Assembly: GCF_023065955.2 (NCBI RefSeq)
Contig: NW_026622786.1
Span: forward strand, 51,755,438-51,819,437
From: Ursus arctos
Taxonomy: Eukaryota > Chordata > Mammalia > Carnivora > Ursidae
Length of the DNA stretch: 64,000 nucleotides
Direction of reading: 5' to 3'
Below, piece after piece: positions 12,194 to 21,949 of this stretch. The first letter of the stretch is position 1. The number at the start of each line of letters is the position of its first letter. The notes beneath the pieces are model-generated. The model saw only the letters and a program-made list of their open reading frames with translations. It did no database searches and was not told where the DNA came from. A program made the position numbers and the translations under genes.

Positions 12194-12311
12194 CTGCAAA
12201 CAAACACACAGGCATGTAGTTAGGCTGGAGCGGCTGCAGGCTGTCCATAGCCGAGCCCCCGCTGCCGCCGCTGATTCCGGAGCTACTGAAGGTGGCCCCG
12301 TGCTCCTTCAT
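12081..12311 (-). CDS. PDE4B: PDE4B2-specific first coding exon (residues 1-77), 5' part of the CDS only
   Basis: This exon encodes the amino terminus of short-form cAMP-specific 3',5'-cyclic phosphodiesterase 4B, isoform 2, a soluble enzyme that hydrolyses cAMP to AMP. Residues 1-39 (starting [16 protein letters not shown]) are the isoform-unique region. Residues 40-77 (from [17 protein letters not shown] to SVSEMASNK) are the start of upstream conserved region 2 (UCR2), the autoinhibitory module. I recognised it from the PDE4 family. The start is the ATG at 12311-12309, with A at -3. The open frame continues upstream to 12365, but only from a GTG, which is not a likely mammalian start. The frame ends at AAG followed by GTAAGA, so the catalytic domain lies in exons below position 1. 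Compared with human PDE4B2 as I remember it, residues 6, 11 and 19 differ (Ala, Ser and Gly here). Identification is firm; the exact transcription start is not known from the sequence. Confidence 0.97.
12194..12224 (-). other. PDE4B: 3' splice site (branch point, T/G-rich tract, AG) embedded in PDE4B2 coding sequence
   Basis: On the minus strand CCTAACT (12224-12218) gives a good CTAAC branch motif with its A at 12220, 26 nt before the acceptor AG at 12195-12194. A T/G-rich tract ending TTTGTTTGCAG lies between. In PDE4B2 the same bases are read as codons for residues 30-40 ([11 protein letters not shown]). The branch-point assignment is inference from spacing and motif. Confidence 0.82.
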
Positions 12312-12696
12312 TATTTGCGCGCCGACTCCTTCCTTCCAGCTCTCTCCACCAGGAGAACAAATCACCGCGGTGCTCTGCCTGGGACGGTTGGTGCCAAGTT
12401 TTCACCACCACCCCTCCTACCCACCCCCCCGCGGCGATGAGGTGTCCGCGATCTACCAAGAAACTTCCTCTGAGCAAGGAGGCGGGGAACCATCTCTTAG
12501 AAGCTCATCTGCATACATGTGTCCTAAAACTAAAGGCAGAAGCAGTGAGTTTTCTCAGGCTCTCTCTGCCTTAGTCATCCCGGGGCTCTTTAGGGTGCGT
12601 GATGTCATTTCTGAGTGTTTGCAGTCTGGAGGAGAAATGAGGAAAGCATTTTCTCATTTTGCTTTTCTTCTAAATGAAACACACAGTCAAAAGCTT

Positions 12697-12721
12697 GGAG
12701 GGGCGGCGGGGGGAGGGACGG
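12697..12721. promoter_or_regulatory. GC-box cluster in the PDE4B2 promoter candidate
   Basis: A G-rich stretch containing GGGGCGG and GGGGGGAGGG on the plus strand fits Sp/KLF binding. It stands out against AT-rich surroundings 390-410 nt upstream of the PDE4B2 ATG. Confidence 0.45.
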
Positions 12722-12910
12722 TTACGTTGGAAGGCTAGGCAGTCATTCATTCCGGGGAACGTGTACATGTTGGAGTAACTTTTAACTCAGCAAACACTGA
12801 CCCACACAAGCAAGAGGAGTAGATTACTCCTCCCCTCTTCTGAATCCCTCCTTTAAGTAAAGGCAAAATGAGGTTTCCCTGATAAGACGTAGGTCTAAGA
12901 GAAACTGGAG

Positions 12911-12919
12911 TTTTATAGG
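12911..12919 (-). promoter_or_regulatory. TATA-like motif upstream of PDE4B2
   Basis: The minus strand reads CCTATAAAA, a good TATA match, with expected initiation about 25-30 nt downstream (near 12885). Whether it is used is unknown. Confidence 0.35.
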
Positions 12920-12930
12920 AACACATTTAT

Positions 12931-14799
12931 TGGCCCCCAGTCGCAGCTCTTGTTATACTAAACAAAGCTAAAACTTCTCTTCTGCAACTGCCAGGATCAC
13001 AGGGAAATGCTGAACCGGACTTTCAGGTGGAGCCAGATGTGAACACCACAGATTTTCACTTCGATTAAAGCCAGGGGCTCTCAAGACTTTCTGGAAATAT
13101 TTCTTAGTGGTCCATTCAAAAAACACTGTTTTTAAGATCATGTTTTTTGCTGGTTAATAAAGCTCTTTCTGAATGGTCACAGCATGTCATTCCGTACCCA
13201 AACGTTTGTGAGTCGAATACTCAAGAGTATTGACTTAAGAACTCTATGCTAATAAACACTGAATTAGCTTTATAAATGCTGGATGAATGAATGATTCTAT
13301 AGACAGTGATAAAAGCCAGTCAGACTCTCCTGCATCCGTGCCTGATTTTGAGGGGAACAACGTTCATTAATTCTCTCAAGCTTTCTGGAATACAACTCAC
13401 AATAGGCACTAATACAACCAAAAGTCTTGCATGGAATTCTATTATAGAGAAGGCCACATACATTCCTGTCAAATTTAGAATACATTTTTCCTATGTTCAT
13501 ACAGAAATCCGAGGGAGACCACATACCCTTTTATTATTATTTGACATTTTGTGTGACACTCACACTTGAAGCAGAAAAGTAGAGACCCCCAAGAGACGGG
13601 GATCGCTTGTCCACAGATGCACATTTCAAAGAATAGATGTTTTATTTACCCCTCAAATATGCATACACCTCAGGATAATGTGGGGTTAAAACTCAATATC
13701 CTGTATGTCATACTTAAAAAGCCACAAAACCACTGGAGGTGACTTCCTCCATTTTTTCACACTCCTCAAAAATATGCAGACAAGAATTGAGGTGTTTTCA
13801 GTAAAACTCATTTCAAGCCAGACTTACACATACCTTCTCTCCTTTCCTCCTCAGTCTTGCTGGGCTGCTTCAACATGCAGGATCTCGGCACTTACTCTCT
13901 AGTGTGTCCAAAGCACCCCTTTGTCTCCTCTAGTTCCTTCCAGAGGAGCACTTCTGCCAAGGAAGCAGCTTTTCCTGAAGTGCCAGAACTCCCCGTCCCA
14001 TTCCCAGCCTCTCATCAAAGGAAAAGTCCAGCCACTTCCCAATGACTTGGGCTTTACGACCTTGGTTTCTTCTGCATCGCAACCTATGGTTCTCGGTACC
14101 TAGGATGCTCTGAGCCTTTTGAATGGGACAATATGCAAAAGGACTGTAAGATGATCTATCCCATTTCTCCTTCATGGAGAGGGGAAAAAAGGGATCCAAT
14201 TTCCACTCAGGGTTGACAATGGAAATATAATAATTATAGCAGCAGAAGTACTAGGAAGAAGGAGGACTTTTCAAAGATCCACCGATGAAGGGTTACCTGC
14301 ATAGCTCATTCACGGTCTATGACCCAGAATAAGCCCAGGTGAACTCCTAGAATTGGAATAGTAGTGACATACCAGTGGCCGGCCAGTGGATGTGACAGAC
14401 CCTTATGCTACTGCCCTTTCTCATTGTGGTCAGCTACATTTTTTAAGTGAAAGTTTTTTGAACTTAGCGTTGAAGTTATTGAGGATTTGCTCCTTTTCAG
14501 ATTTTTAATTATAGTCAACACTTCGTGTCCCATTTTAGATCCTTCTTATCCCAGTAACTAAGGCTGGAGGCACAATGTCAGTGGGCTGAGTGTATGGAAA
14601 TCATACCCCTGCTACTTCTGGGTACAGTCAAAGGACCGGTGCTGCTCAGGACTGGCCTCCACACTCTACCTTCCTGGCTCCAGCACCAGAGCCACATTGG
14701 GTGCCTACCGGCTGCTCAGTAAATACGCAGAGGAATGGTGACCAAAGGGCCTGCCCAAGCAGCCTGCAAATACTTGGCTATCTAGAGGCTGAATGGCCA
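12931..14799. other. Upstream flank of PDE4B2 promoter, unassigned
   Basis: No gene and no clear repeat except a MIR-like tail (GCTGGATGAATGAATG) near 13278. Confidence 0.6.
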
Positions 14800-15050
14800 T
14801 CTGTCTTACTACGGAGAGAGCACGAGCTTTGGAGTGAGACTCACGCATTTTGAGTTTCTCTTCTACTGTTTACTGTGTGATCCCGGATCTCAATTTCCTA
14901 CATCTTAAAATAAGGGTAAGAATACTTACCTCATAAAGTTATAAAGGGATTAGAGATAAAGTATACAAAGCTTCTGGTATGGTAGCCAGTTCTCAGTAGA
15001 TGATCAATACATAGGAGCATAACTATTGGTGGTAATCAAAGTACCCCAGG
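14800..15050 (+). mobile_element. MIR, nearly complete
   Basis: GAGAGAGCACGAGCTTTGGA, TACTGTTTACTGTGTGATCC and AGAATACTTACCTCATAAAG. Confidence 0.8.
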
Positions 15051-15109
15051 GGCCTGGCCTGTGGGAGTAGGGAGGATAGAGGACTTGTGTTCTTCATGAA
15101 GGGCTTTAC

Positions 15110-15240
15110 AGGCACAATCAGCTACATAATTTGCAGGGTTCAGTGCAAAATGAAAAGGGGGGGGCCCTTATTCGAACAGCAGGAAAAGTGCTGTGGAAGG
15201 TAGTAAAATATGAAGCTTTTTTTCTTTCTTCTGGAGTCTC
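15110..15240. repeat. Ancient repeat, first part
   Basis: CTACATAATTTGCAGGGTTC and AGTGCAAAATGAAAAG followed by a G-run and CCCTTATTCGAACA match a widespread mammalian repeat whose name I cannot recall. The rest of the same consensus appears about 850 bases further on. Confidence 0.5.
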
Positions 15241-15274
15241 TCTCAACCTGTCATAGTGGTGTTTTTTTGTTTTT

Positions 15275-15420
15275 TGTTTAAATTTTTTATTTTAGAGTAA
15301 CTCCAGATTTACAGAAAAGCTGCAAAGCTAATATAGAGAGTTCGCAGATAACCCACATTTAGGTTTCCCTATTGTTGACATCTTACATGATCATGGCACG
15401 TTTAGCACAGTTAATGAATG
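15275..15420. mobile_element. Old interspersed repeat, probably LINE-1-related
   Basis: ATTTTTTATTTTAGAGTAAC, AGATTTACAGAAAAGCTGCA, CCTATTGTTGACATCTTACA and CAGTTAATGAATGG are a familiar mammalian repeat string. I am not certain of its family name or orientation. Confidence 0.55.
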
Positions 15421-16089
15421 GCATGGTGTGTTTTATTTACTCTCTGGTATTGTGCTCCCTCAGGCATAAGGATACCATGAGGAGAGGGAAGACCCTCAGA
15501 GGACCCCAAGCCCTGTATCTGGTGACTTAGGATAATACACAGTTCACAAGCTACTGGGGTACCCCTATCCACCAGCTGCCAGACTGATGTGCTGTGCCCC
15601 AGCCAGGGGCAGGCTCTGGGGAAGTCGGACATATCCCTTCCCCACAGTACTGATGCCTCACTCCACAGCAGATAGCTGGCTCCTAAGGAGGCCACAAGCT
15701 CTGCATTGGGACATACTAGATACCTAGGTCAGGGCTGGACAAGAGGCTCACTCCCACCAAGACATAGCCTCGTCTACCATGGTACAGCCAGGCCAGCCCA
15801 GGCCAGGGATGGCTGCTACCATGCCCCACCTGAGACTTTGCAAGGCACACATGCCCAACTCAGGCCCTCTCTGCACCTGCACCCAGGGCCCCTCTGGGAA
15901 CGGATGGCAAGGATAAGGGACACTGGATGAGTTTTGGGGTGCCAGGGATCAGGGAAATGGGTGCCCGAGAACATGTCCGGGGGGCAGGCAAGTAGCCAAA
16001 AAAAGGTGGGACAGCATATGAGCCAAGGCTCCAAGCCACTGGAGCATACTCTATTTTCCCCTCAGACTTCACTTCCAAACACAAGATCA
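15421..16089. other. GC-richer unassigned segment between two repeat halves
   Basis: This segment is richer in G+C than its surroundings. It contains open frames (up to 174 codons spanning 15934-16458 on plus) with no recognisable protein. It may be a diverged insertion; I cannot name it. Confidence 0.4.
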
Positions 16090-16200
16090 AAGATAAAATT
16101 ATTACATGTTTCAAGACAGCAGCGATGGGGCCTTGCTGGATGTGGGGCTCTATGCATCCTGTGCGGGTCACATGCCCACGAAGCTGGTCATGTCCTGTCT
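16090..16200. repeat. Ancient repeat, second part of the same consensus
   Basis: ATAAAATTATTACATGTTTC, AAGACAGCAGCGATGG, and CTGTGCGGGTCACATGCCCA with ACGAAGCTGG follow directly after the 15110-15240 text in the consensus as I remember it, in the same orientation. Confidence 0.5.
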
Positions 16201-16479
16201 TGCCAAAATGGCTCTGAGAAGGAACAATGCTTAATACCACCAGGAGCAAGCCTCAAGGGGATAAGAGCAGATGAAGGGACCATGTATGGTCATGGGGTTG
16301 ACCCTATTTGTCACAAATTTCCAGAGGGAAAAGGAGAACCAACCTCCTATCTGTCCTTCCCTCTAATAAGAGTGGCAAAGGGAGATTTACTTCCTCTTGT
16401 AGGACTGGCAGGTATTGTATTTGACCCTGAGAAACAGGAAGAGAGAATGGATAAATAATTATAGTTAATATTCATCTGG

Positions 16480-16660
16480 TAATAATATGTGACATTCATC
16501 AAGCCCTCTTCTCAAAGGAGCTCCAAGCATGCTACGCATTTATCCTTGCAACATCTCTGTGATAGCCACTGAAGAGGTATGATTATCTCCAATTCACCTT
16601 AAGGCACAAGCCAAGAAGTCAGAGGTTAAATTACTAGAGCAAGATTCCCGGCAAGACCAT
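16480..16660 (-). mobile_element. MIR
   Basis: TTATCCTTGCAACATCTCTG, GAGGTATGATTATCTCCAAT and GTCAGAGGTTAAATTACTAG. Confidence 0.65.
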
Positions 16661-16844
16661 ATCTTGGTCCATGAACTAAAGGATTCAGCTTCACACTAAA
16701 AATGCACGAATCCCTGAAAATGCTGATTTAAAGTGGCGTCTTACCCTTGGGTATTTTCTACTTAAAATTGTGTAACTGCTTTCTTAAATGTTGTCACCTT
16801 CTTGAGTCTCTTCCCTTTTCTCCTGTATCTAACGCAGTCAGTAG

Positions 16845-17035
16845 CGCAGGGAAGCTGTGCAGTATTTACTCAGAAGACCTGGTGTGGTTCTGACCCTTCA
16901 TCTTGCTTCAGTGGCTGACCTAAGGCAAGTTACCTAAGTGTGCTGAGACTAAATTTCTTTATCTGGAGAATGAGGGTTAAGAAGAAGACGTACCATGTTC
17001 TCACAGGGAAGGTAAAATAAGAGAATGCACACAAA
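16845..17035 (+). mobile_element. MIR
   Basis: AGACCTGGTGTGGTTCTGAC, TAAGGCAAGTTACCTAAGTG and TTTCTTTATCTGGAGAATGA. Confidence 0.65.
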
Positions 17036-17383
17036 ACCAGACTGTCAACTTTCAAGTACTGTGCACATTTTGTAAATATCACATGCATTAGTACAGATGG
17101 GATATAGGTACATTAGAGAACATTACAGAGAAGCAAAAATTTGAAATAGCAAAAATGTCACCTTTCTACTAAGGTCACCATTATTAACGTGCATATCTGT
17201 TCGTGAATGTGCATATCTGGTCCTGTATGTGCGTGGAGATCATACTACCATAAACTATTGAGTTACACTCTTTCTTTTCAGTCAATGATGTCCCCTTTTC
17301 TGTTTTAATAATTTTCCAATTCAGCTAATAGTTAGCCCACATTCCAATTTCCCCAGGTTTTTTTCCACACAAATCAGGTAGAA

Positions 17384-17445
17384 GTGTATGTGTGTGTATG
17401 TGTGTGTATGTGTGTGTGTGTGTGTGTATGTGGAGAGAGAGAGAG
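17384..17445 (+). repeat. (TG)n with TATG interruptions, then (GA)n
   Basis: Compound microsatellite, TG-rich to 17432 and then GAGAGAGAGAGAG. Confidence 0.92.
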
Positions 17446-17810
17446 GTGTGGGAAAGGACAGACCCAGAGATGGGAAAGGAAAGTGTAATAAGAAATCTCA
17501 GCCCACCACAAAGAGCTAACTTCTCATGGCTGGAAAACATGGAAATAGATTTTAGCAGGAATGAAGTTAGTGGCCCAGGTAGCGACAGACCTCAGGTACG
17601 CTAAGAGTTGGTCCCACACTCAGTGCAGGGAAGTGTTATTATCCCCCTGATCTCTGGGAAAAGTGGAGACAGAGGCCATTTACACACCGATATCATTTAA
17701 ACTTTGAAACCTTAAGTATCATAACTCTTAATACAGATGAGAATTTAGCAAGTGAGAGCATCACATTATAGCCCCAATATAAATTTTCTACAAATGATAT
17801 CTCAATGCAA

Positions 17811-18240
17811 TTTTTTACTGAGGCATGATTGACATACAAAAGAGCTGTGCATATTTAATGTGTACATCTTGATGAGTTTGAAGATAAGCATACACCTGTG
17901 AGGCCATCACTATAAACAATGTCATAAACTTAACCATCACCTCTAAAAGCTTTCTCCCTCCCTCTGTGTGTGTGTATGTGGGTGTGCATGTGTGTATTAT
18001 GAGAATATTTAACATAGGATCTACCCTCTTAACCAATTTTTAAGTATATGATACATGATTGCTAACTATATGCACCATGCTATAATCTTTAGGACTTACT
18101 CACTTTCATATCTGAAACTATGTACCTTTTGACCAACACCTTCCCCATCCCCTTTCCCCCAAGACTTGCTAAGTACCATTCCACTCTCAGTTTTTATCTG
18201 TTTTACTATTCTAGATTCCTGATAGAAGGGATCGGATCAT
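17811..18240 (-). mobile_element. Old mammalian LINE-1 (L1M) 3' fragment
   Basis: Antisense L1M 3' UTR: GAGGCATGATTGACATACAA, TGTACATCTTGATGAGTTTG, ATACACCTGTGAGGCCATCA, and later CAACACCTTCCCCATCCCC. It includes a TG-rich run near 17966-17998. Confidence 0.8.
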
Positions 18241-18244
18241 TCTA

Positions 18245-18429
18245 ACTGCAATTTTAAGATAGCTCCATATGTATCAGAAACATAGCCATCAAGTCATTCC
18301 ACTTTCTACCCAAAGATAGCACACAGAAAAGAAATGTAAAGAACCTCTTACTTAGCTGCCTCACATAATCAAACTCTTCCCAGTAGCAAAGGTGGTAGTA
18401 ATTTGCAAGGTTATGTAGTCGTTAAATCA
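18245..18429 (+). repeat. Unnamed dispersed repeat, copy A
   Basis: TATCAGAAACATAGCCATCA, TTCTACCCAAAGATAGCA, AGAAAAGAAATGTAAAGAAC and TTTGCAAGGTTATGTAGTC recur with differences at 35620-35840. It abuts the L1M fragment at 18430, so it may be part of the same 3' UTR. Confidence 0.6.
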
Positions 18430-18760
18430 ATCAGAACAAGTGCCACGTGCAACAACAGGGCTGAATCTAATAAATGTAAATGCCCAGCAAAAGAAACCAG
18501 ATATTGCAAAGGACACAAAAATGGGATTCATTTAAATAAAGTTCAAAAGAGGGAAAAAACGGATCTATGAAATCAGAAGTCAAGATGCTAGTTACTGTGG
18601 AGGGCTAGTGACTGGAAGGGACTTAAGGGGGGGCTTCTACAGGGCTGGTAAGGGTCCATTCTTTGCTCTGACTACTGGTTACATGAGTGTGTTCATTCTA
18701 TGAAAATTCACTGACTCCTAACTCTTGTGATTTGTGCACTGTTCTCCATCTTTCTGATTT
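18430..18760 (+). mobile_element. Old L1M-type 3' UTR fragment
   Basis: CAGCAAAAGAAACCAGATAT, ATAAAGTTCAAAAGAGGG, ATCAGAAGTCAAGATGCTAG, ACTGGTTACATGAGTGTGTT and GTGAAAATTCACTGACT-like text ending TTGTGATTTGTGCACTGTTC match an L1M 3' UTR read in sense. Confidence 0.65.
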
Positions 18761-18994
18761 TCCATGCATGCTTTCAACAGATAGTCCCATCTAGGGAAGC
18801 CCACTTTAAAAAACAAAGAACAGGATTTCTAAAAAAACACACATTTCCTTTCCTTTTGTTGAACTACAGCAATGGGTATGAACAGAATTTGAATAAACCT
18901 AACACAGCTGAAAAACAGCTCCCCCAAATATGTTAAGTTTATATCACACAGACCAGGGTGCTTCTACTAACTCAAAATTCAGTGGCACACATGG

Positions 18995-19185
18995 GAGTCT
19001 GACCCAGACGTTTATAAATCCTGATGGTGCCCTTTCATTTACTAGCCGTGTAACCTCAGACGAGGTGAGTCTCCTGACTATACCTCTGTTTCTCTACCTG
19101 TAAAACAGGAAGATGGCATAAACAGCTGTGAGAATGAAGGGAAGCAACCTATGCCAAGGGTTTGGTCCAGCGCTGGCACATGTCA
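18995..19185 (+). mobile_element. MIR
   Basis: TTTACTAGCCGTGTAACCTC, GTTTCTCTACCTGTAAAACA and GTCCAGCGCTGGCACATG. Confidence 0.7.
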
Positions 19186-19504
19186 GGAAATTTTGTTGCC
19201 CCCCCTCCCCCAATCCCCACCCCTCTCCTCATTCCTGGTCACTCTCCTGAAGGGAGATTGCCACATATTTGGGTGGAGTTTTGGTCTGGTCCTAGGGAGA
19301 GGAGTATGTGTAAGTGGCCATGAAATCCCAAAGTGTCCCTCCCACTGTCTGACCTCAGACAGACCCGCCTCTTGGTTAGGTTAGAGTTTGTTGGTGTTCA
19401 CTTCTAAAATACAGACCTGGCCTGAGAGATCATTCTGCTTTCACCAAATCCTGACTGATACACCAGATCAGTGGACCTTCAGATGTAGAAAACTATTCAA
19501 GACA

Positions 19505-19620
19505 GCTGTTTGTTCATTTATTCATTCCACAAAAATACATTGAGTATTTGGTATATGCCACGCCTCATGCTAGGGGCTGGGTGTTACAGCAACGAACAAG
19601 GCATGGTCCATTGCACTGAA
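19505..19620 (-). mobile_element. LINE-2 3'-end fragment
   Basis: TTCATTTATTCATTCCACAA, GCCTCATGCTAGGGGCTGGG and GCAACGAACAAGG match the antisense L2 3' end. Confidence 0.75.
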
Positions 19621-20994
19621 TGATTAAATAAGAAACGCCTTTCCCATTCTCCAAAATGGTCTGTCTGTGAAACTGGGGGCCTTAGCAGCTTCCTCCACAC
19701 CACTGCCCCCTGTCCCAAATGTATACATTGCCTTGGTGAAAATTAAAAAAATGTGCCCTCTCTTGGCAGACATAGCCCTTGGGCAGAAAGCTTGGGAAGT
19801 GATGCATGGGCTGAATTTCAGCTCTCCCCATCACCTGGCTGAGTACCTTTGATCAGTATCCAAACTACACCATGACCTTACGCAATGGCCCCGTGGCACA
19901 TGGATACGGGGGCAAACCAGCATGGAGCTTTCCCCCACATGACCGGGAGTGCTCTGTGAGAGCAGAGCACAGAACACAGAGTCACAGCAAAATCCACACT
20001 TTTAACCTCAAAATAAAGCAAACCCTTGACATTGAAAGGAAAGTATCCCAAGACCTTCCCTAGCTCCTAATTTGTGAATATCATAATAACCGAAATAGCA
20101 TTAAATAGGCCTCTATAAAACAGCTTAAAAATTTAATTTGATAGACTAATTATTCCCCTTAAATACAGTTTTTGTTTTTGTAGACAAAACTTCTAAAGCA
20201 AGGGCTCCACAGGAGGAAGAAAAATATTAAAGAAGTCCTTCATCAGGAAAACTAAGAAACCACTCTTCTGATCCTTGGAAGTGAGAAGTGTGTATTAATT
20301 GGATTCTCTGTATTCAGCTTATGACTCTAGCTTTAGCCACAAGCTTCTCACCCTGTAGATGTCCTCTCTAGGTTCTTTGTGCCTTGAAGTTAGCAGGCTT
20401 ATTTCATTCCTCTGTTGCTCCTCACAGTGCAATAAGTATTTGTTAAAATGCAAAACAGTTTCATACATATGGAAATCAGCCTCTCTTTATTTCAAGGTGT
20501 TAAGTTGCAGCTATTGGCCTATTTATTTAGTGGTCTTGGTTATGATTTTTCCCCTTACATTAGCAGTTTTCTTTTCATTGTAAGTTCTTATGTCCAAAGG
20601 TACTTCTTTTCTTCTGATGAATATTTGGTAAATGAAATGTACCTGTGTTAGAGTGCAACATTTCAAGAGGGCGCCTTGTTTAACCTTGAGTAAAACATTC
20701 TTAGAACAAATCACAGAAACTGGAGGACATTTACACATTCCGTAACACAGTTCTTCCAAAGGCAGTCTGTAAGCCCTATGTGGTCTTTCTCTAGGCAGGA
20801 CTTTGCCAATGTGTCTTTACAAATATGGAACTCTGCAATTGCATATGACAGGGATTTCACTGTGGGGGGATTCACGGAAGAAGAGGTTCACTGCCCTCAA
20901 GAGAAATAACAGTGAAAAGTAGGTCGTTTTGATGCAGATTTCTTTAGCAAACTCCTCTAAGACTGCAAGTTAAAAAAACCTCCAATCAGAACTA
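19621..20994. other. Intron, unassigned
   Basis: No recognisable gene or confident repeat. Confidence 0.6.
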
Positions 20995-21175
20995 GCTTTT
21001 GTACCTACAACTTGACAGTTTACCAAGTACCTTCACTTGCAAATCTTAGTTTTTTTCCCTGAAAAAAAATCTCATGAAAAAGAAACTATTACTATGCATT
21101 ATTATTAAACATTTTCCACTATGCATGTGAGAAATTGGGGCTTGTTGGTGTTTAATAATTTGCTCAAAGTCATCC

Positions 21176-21178
<3 letters not shown>
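20995..21178 (-). mobile_element. MIR remnant abutting (GA)n
   Basis: ACCAAGTACCTTCACTTGCA, ATGCATGTGAGAAATTGGGG and TTTGCTCAAAGTCATCCAAT. Confidence 0.6.

Positions 21179-21218
<40 letters not shown>
21179..21218 (+). repeat. (GA)20, uninterrupted
   Basis: Forty bases of perfect GA beside a MIR remnant, followed by a G/A-rich stretch to about 21265. Confidence 0.97.
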
Positions 21219-21222
<4 letters not shown>

Positions 21223-21667
21223 TGAGAGGAAGGAGGGAGGGAGAGGGAAAGGGGACAGCCAGCACGGAGGGAGAGAACCTAACTTCTCTGATTCTAAATT
21301 CCATGGAAATTTTTACTAAACAATGGGGCCTGTTATAAACACATGGTCCAACTTTTTCTTTCACCCAGGTGGGCTTAGACAGGGTAAAACTATGGTTTTG
21401 ATGTGCCAGCTTCAAGCTCTATTCCCTTCTGTCCCACCTACCCCTCTTCCAATGTCCTTCCCCTTACAGAAACCAGCTCTTCAGAAGGTCTTTACTTACT
21501 GAGGGGCATCTGTACTCATCTAAGCATTAACTCAAGGAACTTCATTGTCCACCTGCGTTAGCGTTAAAGCGCAGCGACCCAAGAAGGGGATCAGAGATGG
21601 AAGTAAGCTGCTATCCAAATATTTTTCTAATACGTTAACTCTATGCAAGAAATATTTATGAAGAATA

Positions 21668-21920
21668 CGCAATAGTGGTTAAAAGCTTAGTCTCTAGAAC
21701 CAGACTCCTGGGCTCACATTCCAATACCACCACTTACAGTTAACTAACACTAAAGAAGTTAACTTAACTTCTCTATGTCTCCGTTTCCTCACCCATGTAA
21801 TGAGAAAAAAACAGTAACTATATAATAGATTGGAGTATTTAATTAGTAAATACATGTAAAATGCTTAGGGCAGTACCTGGTGTATTATAAATACCAGAGA
21901 AATACTGATTATTTGTTGTT
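21668..21920 (+). mobile_element. MIR, nearly complete
   Basis: AATAGTGGTTAAAAGCTTAG, CTATGTCTCCGTTTCCTCAC and ATGCTTAGGGCAGTACCTGG. Confidence 0.82.
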
Positions 21921-21949
21921 TGTTGAATATGACCCAATAAATAATGAGC

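Larger units (their letters stand above)
11980..12460. other. Small CpG-rich island over the PDE4B2 exon
   Basis: I count about 30 CpG dinucleotides in roughly 480 bases, far denser than the flanking intron. The island covers the exon, the start of the 5' UTR and about 100 bases of the following intron, including a short tandem GAGCCCAGGG duplication at 12024-12043. This supports a promoter-proximal location. Confidence 0.65.
12312..12930 (-). promoter_or_regulatory. PDE4B: Candidate intronic promoter and 5' UTR of PDE4B2
   Basis: PDE4B2 is known to be transcribed from a promoter inside the gene, so it must lie just upstream of this exon. The interval has a CpG-rich proximal part, a GC-box stretch at 12697-12721, a TGATGTCA CRE-like octamer at 12600-12607, an AP-1-like TGACTAA (minus strand) at 12571-12577, TTCCGGGGAA (STAT6-like TTC-N4-GAA) at 12750-12759, and CCTATAAAA on the minus strand at 12911-12919. 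If the last were the TATA box, transcription would start near 12885 and the 5' UTR would be about 570 nt with several upstream ATGs. A GC-box-driven start nearer 12500-12680 is equally possible. All motif roles are inference. Confidence 0.6.

Noticed and set aside
12312..12365. N-terminal extension of PDE4B2 by 18 codons
   Set aside because: The upstream in-frame start is GTG, not ATG. The ATG at 12311 matches the known PDE4B2 start.
12292..12738. 148-codon plus-strand open frame over the promoter and exon
   Set aside because: It is antisense to the PDE4B2 exon and CpG-rich, which suppresses stops. No recognisable protein.
15934..16458. 174-codon plus-strand open frame, the longest in the window
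   Set aside because: It runs from unassigned GC-richer DNA through an ancient repeat fragment, with no recognisable domains. One or two such lengths are expected by chance in 64 kb.
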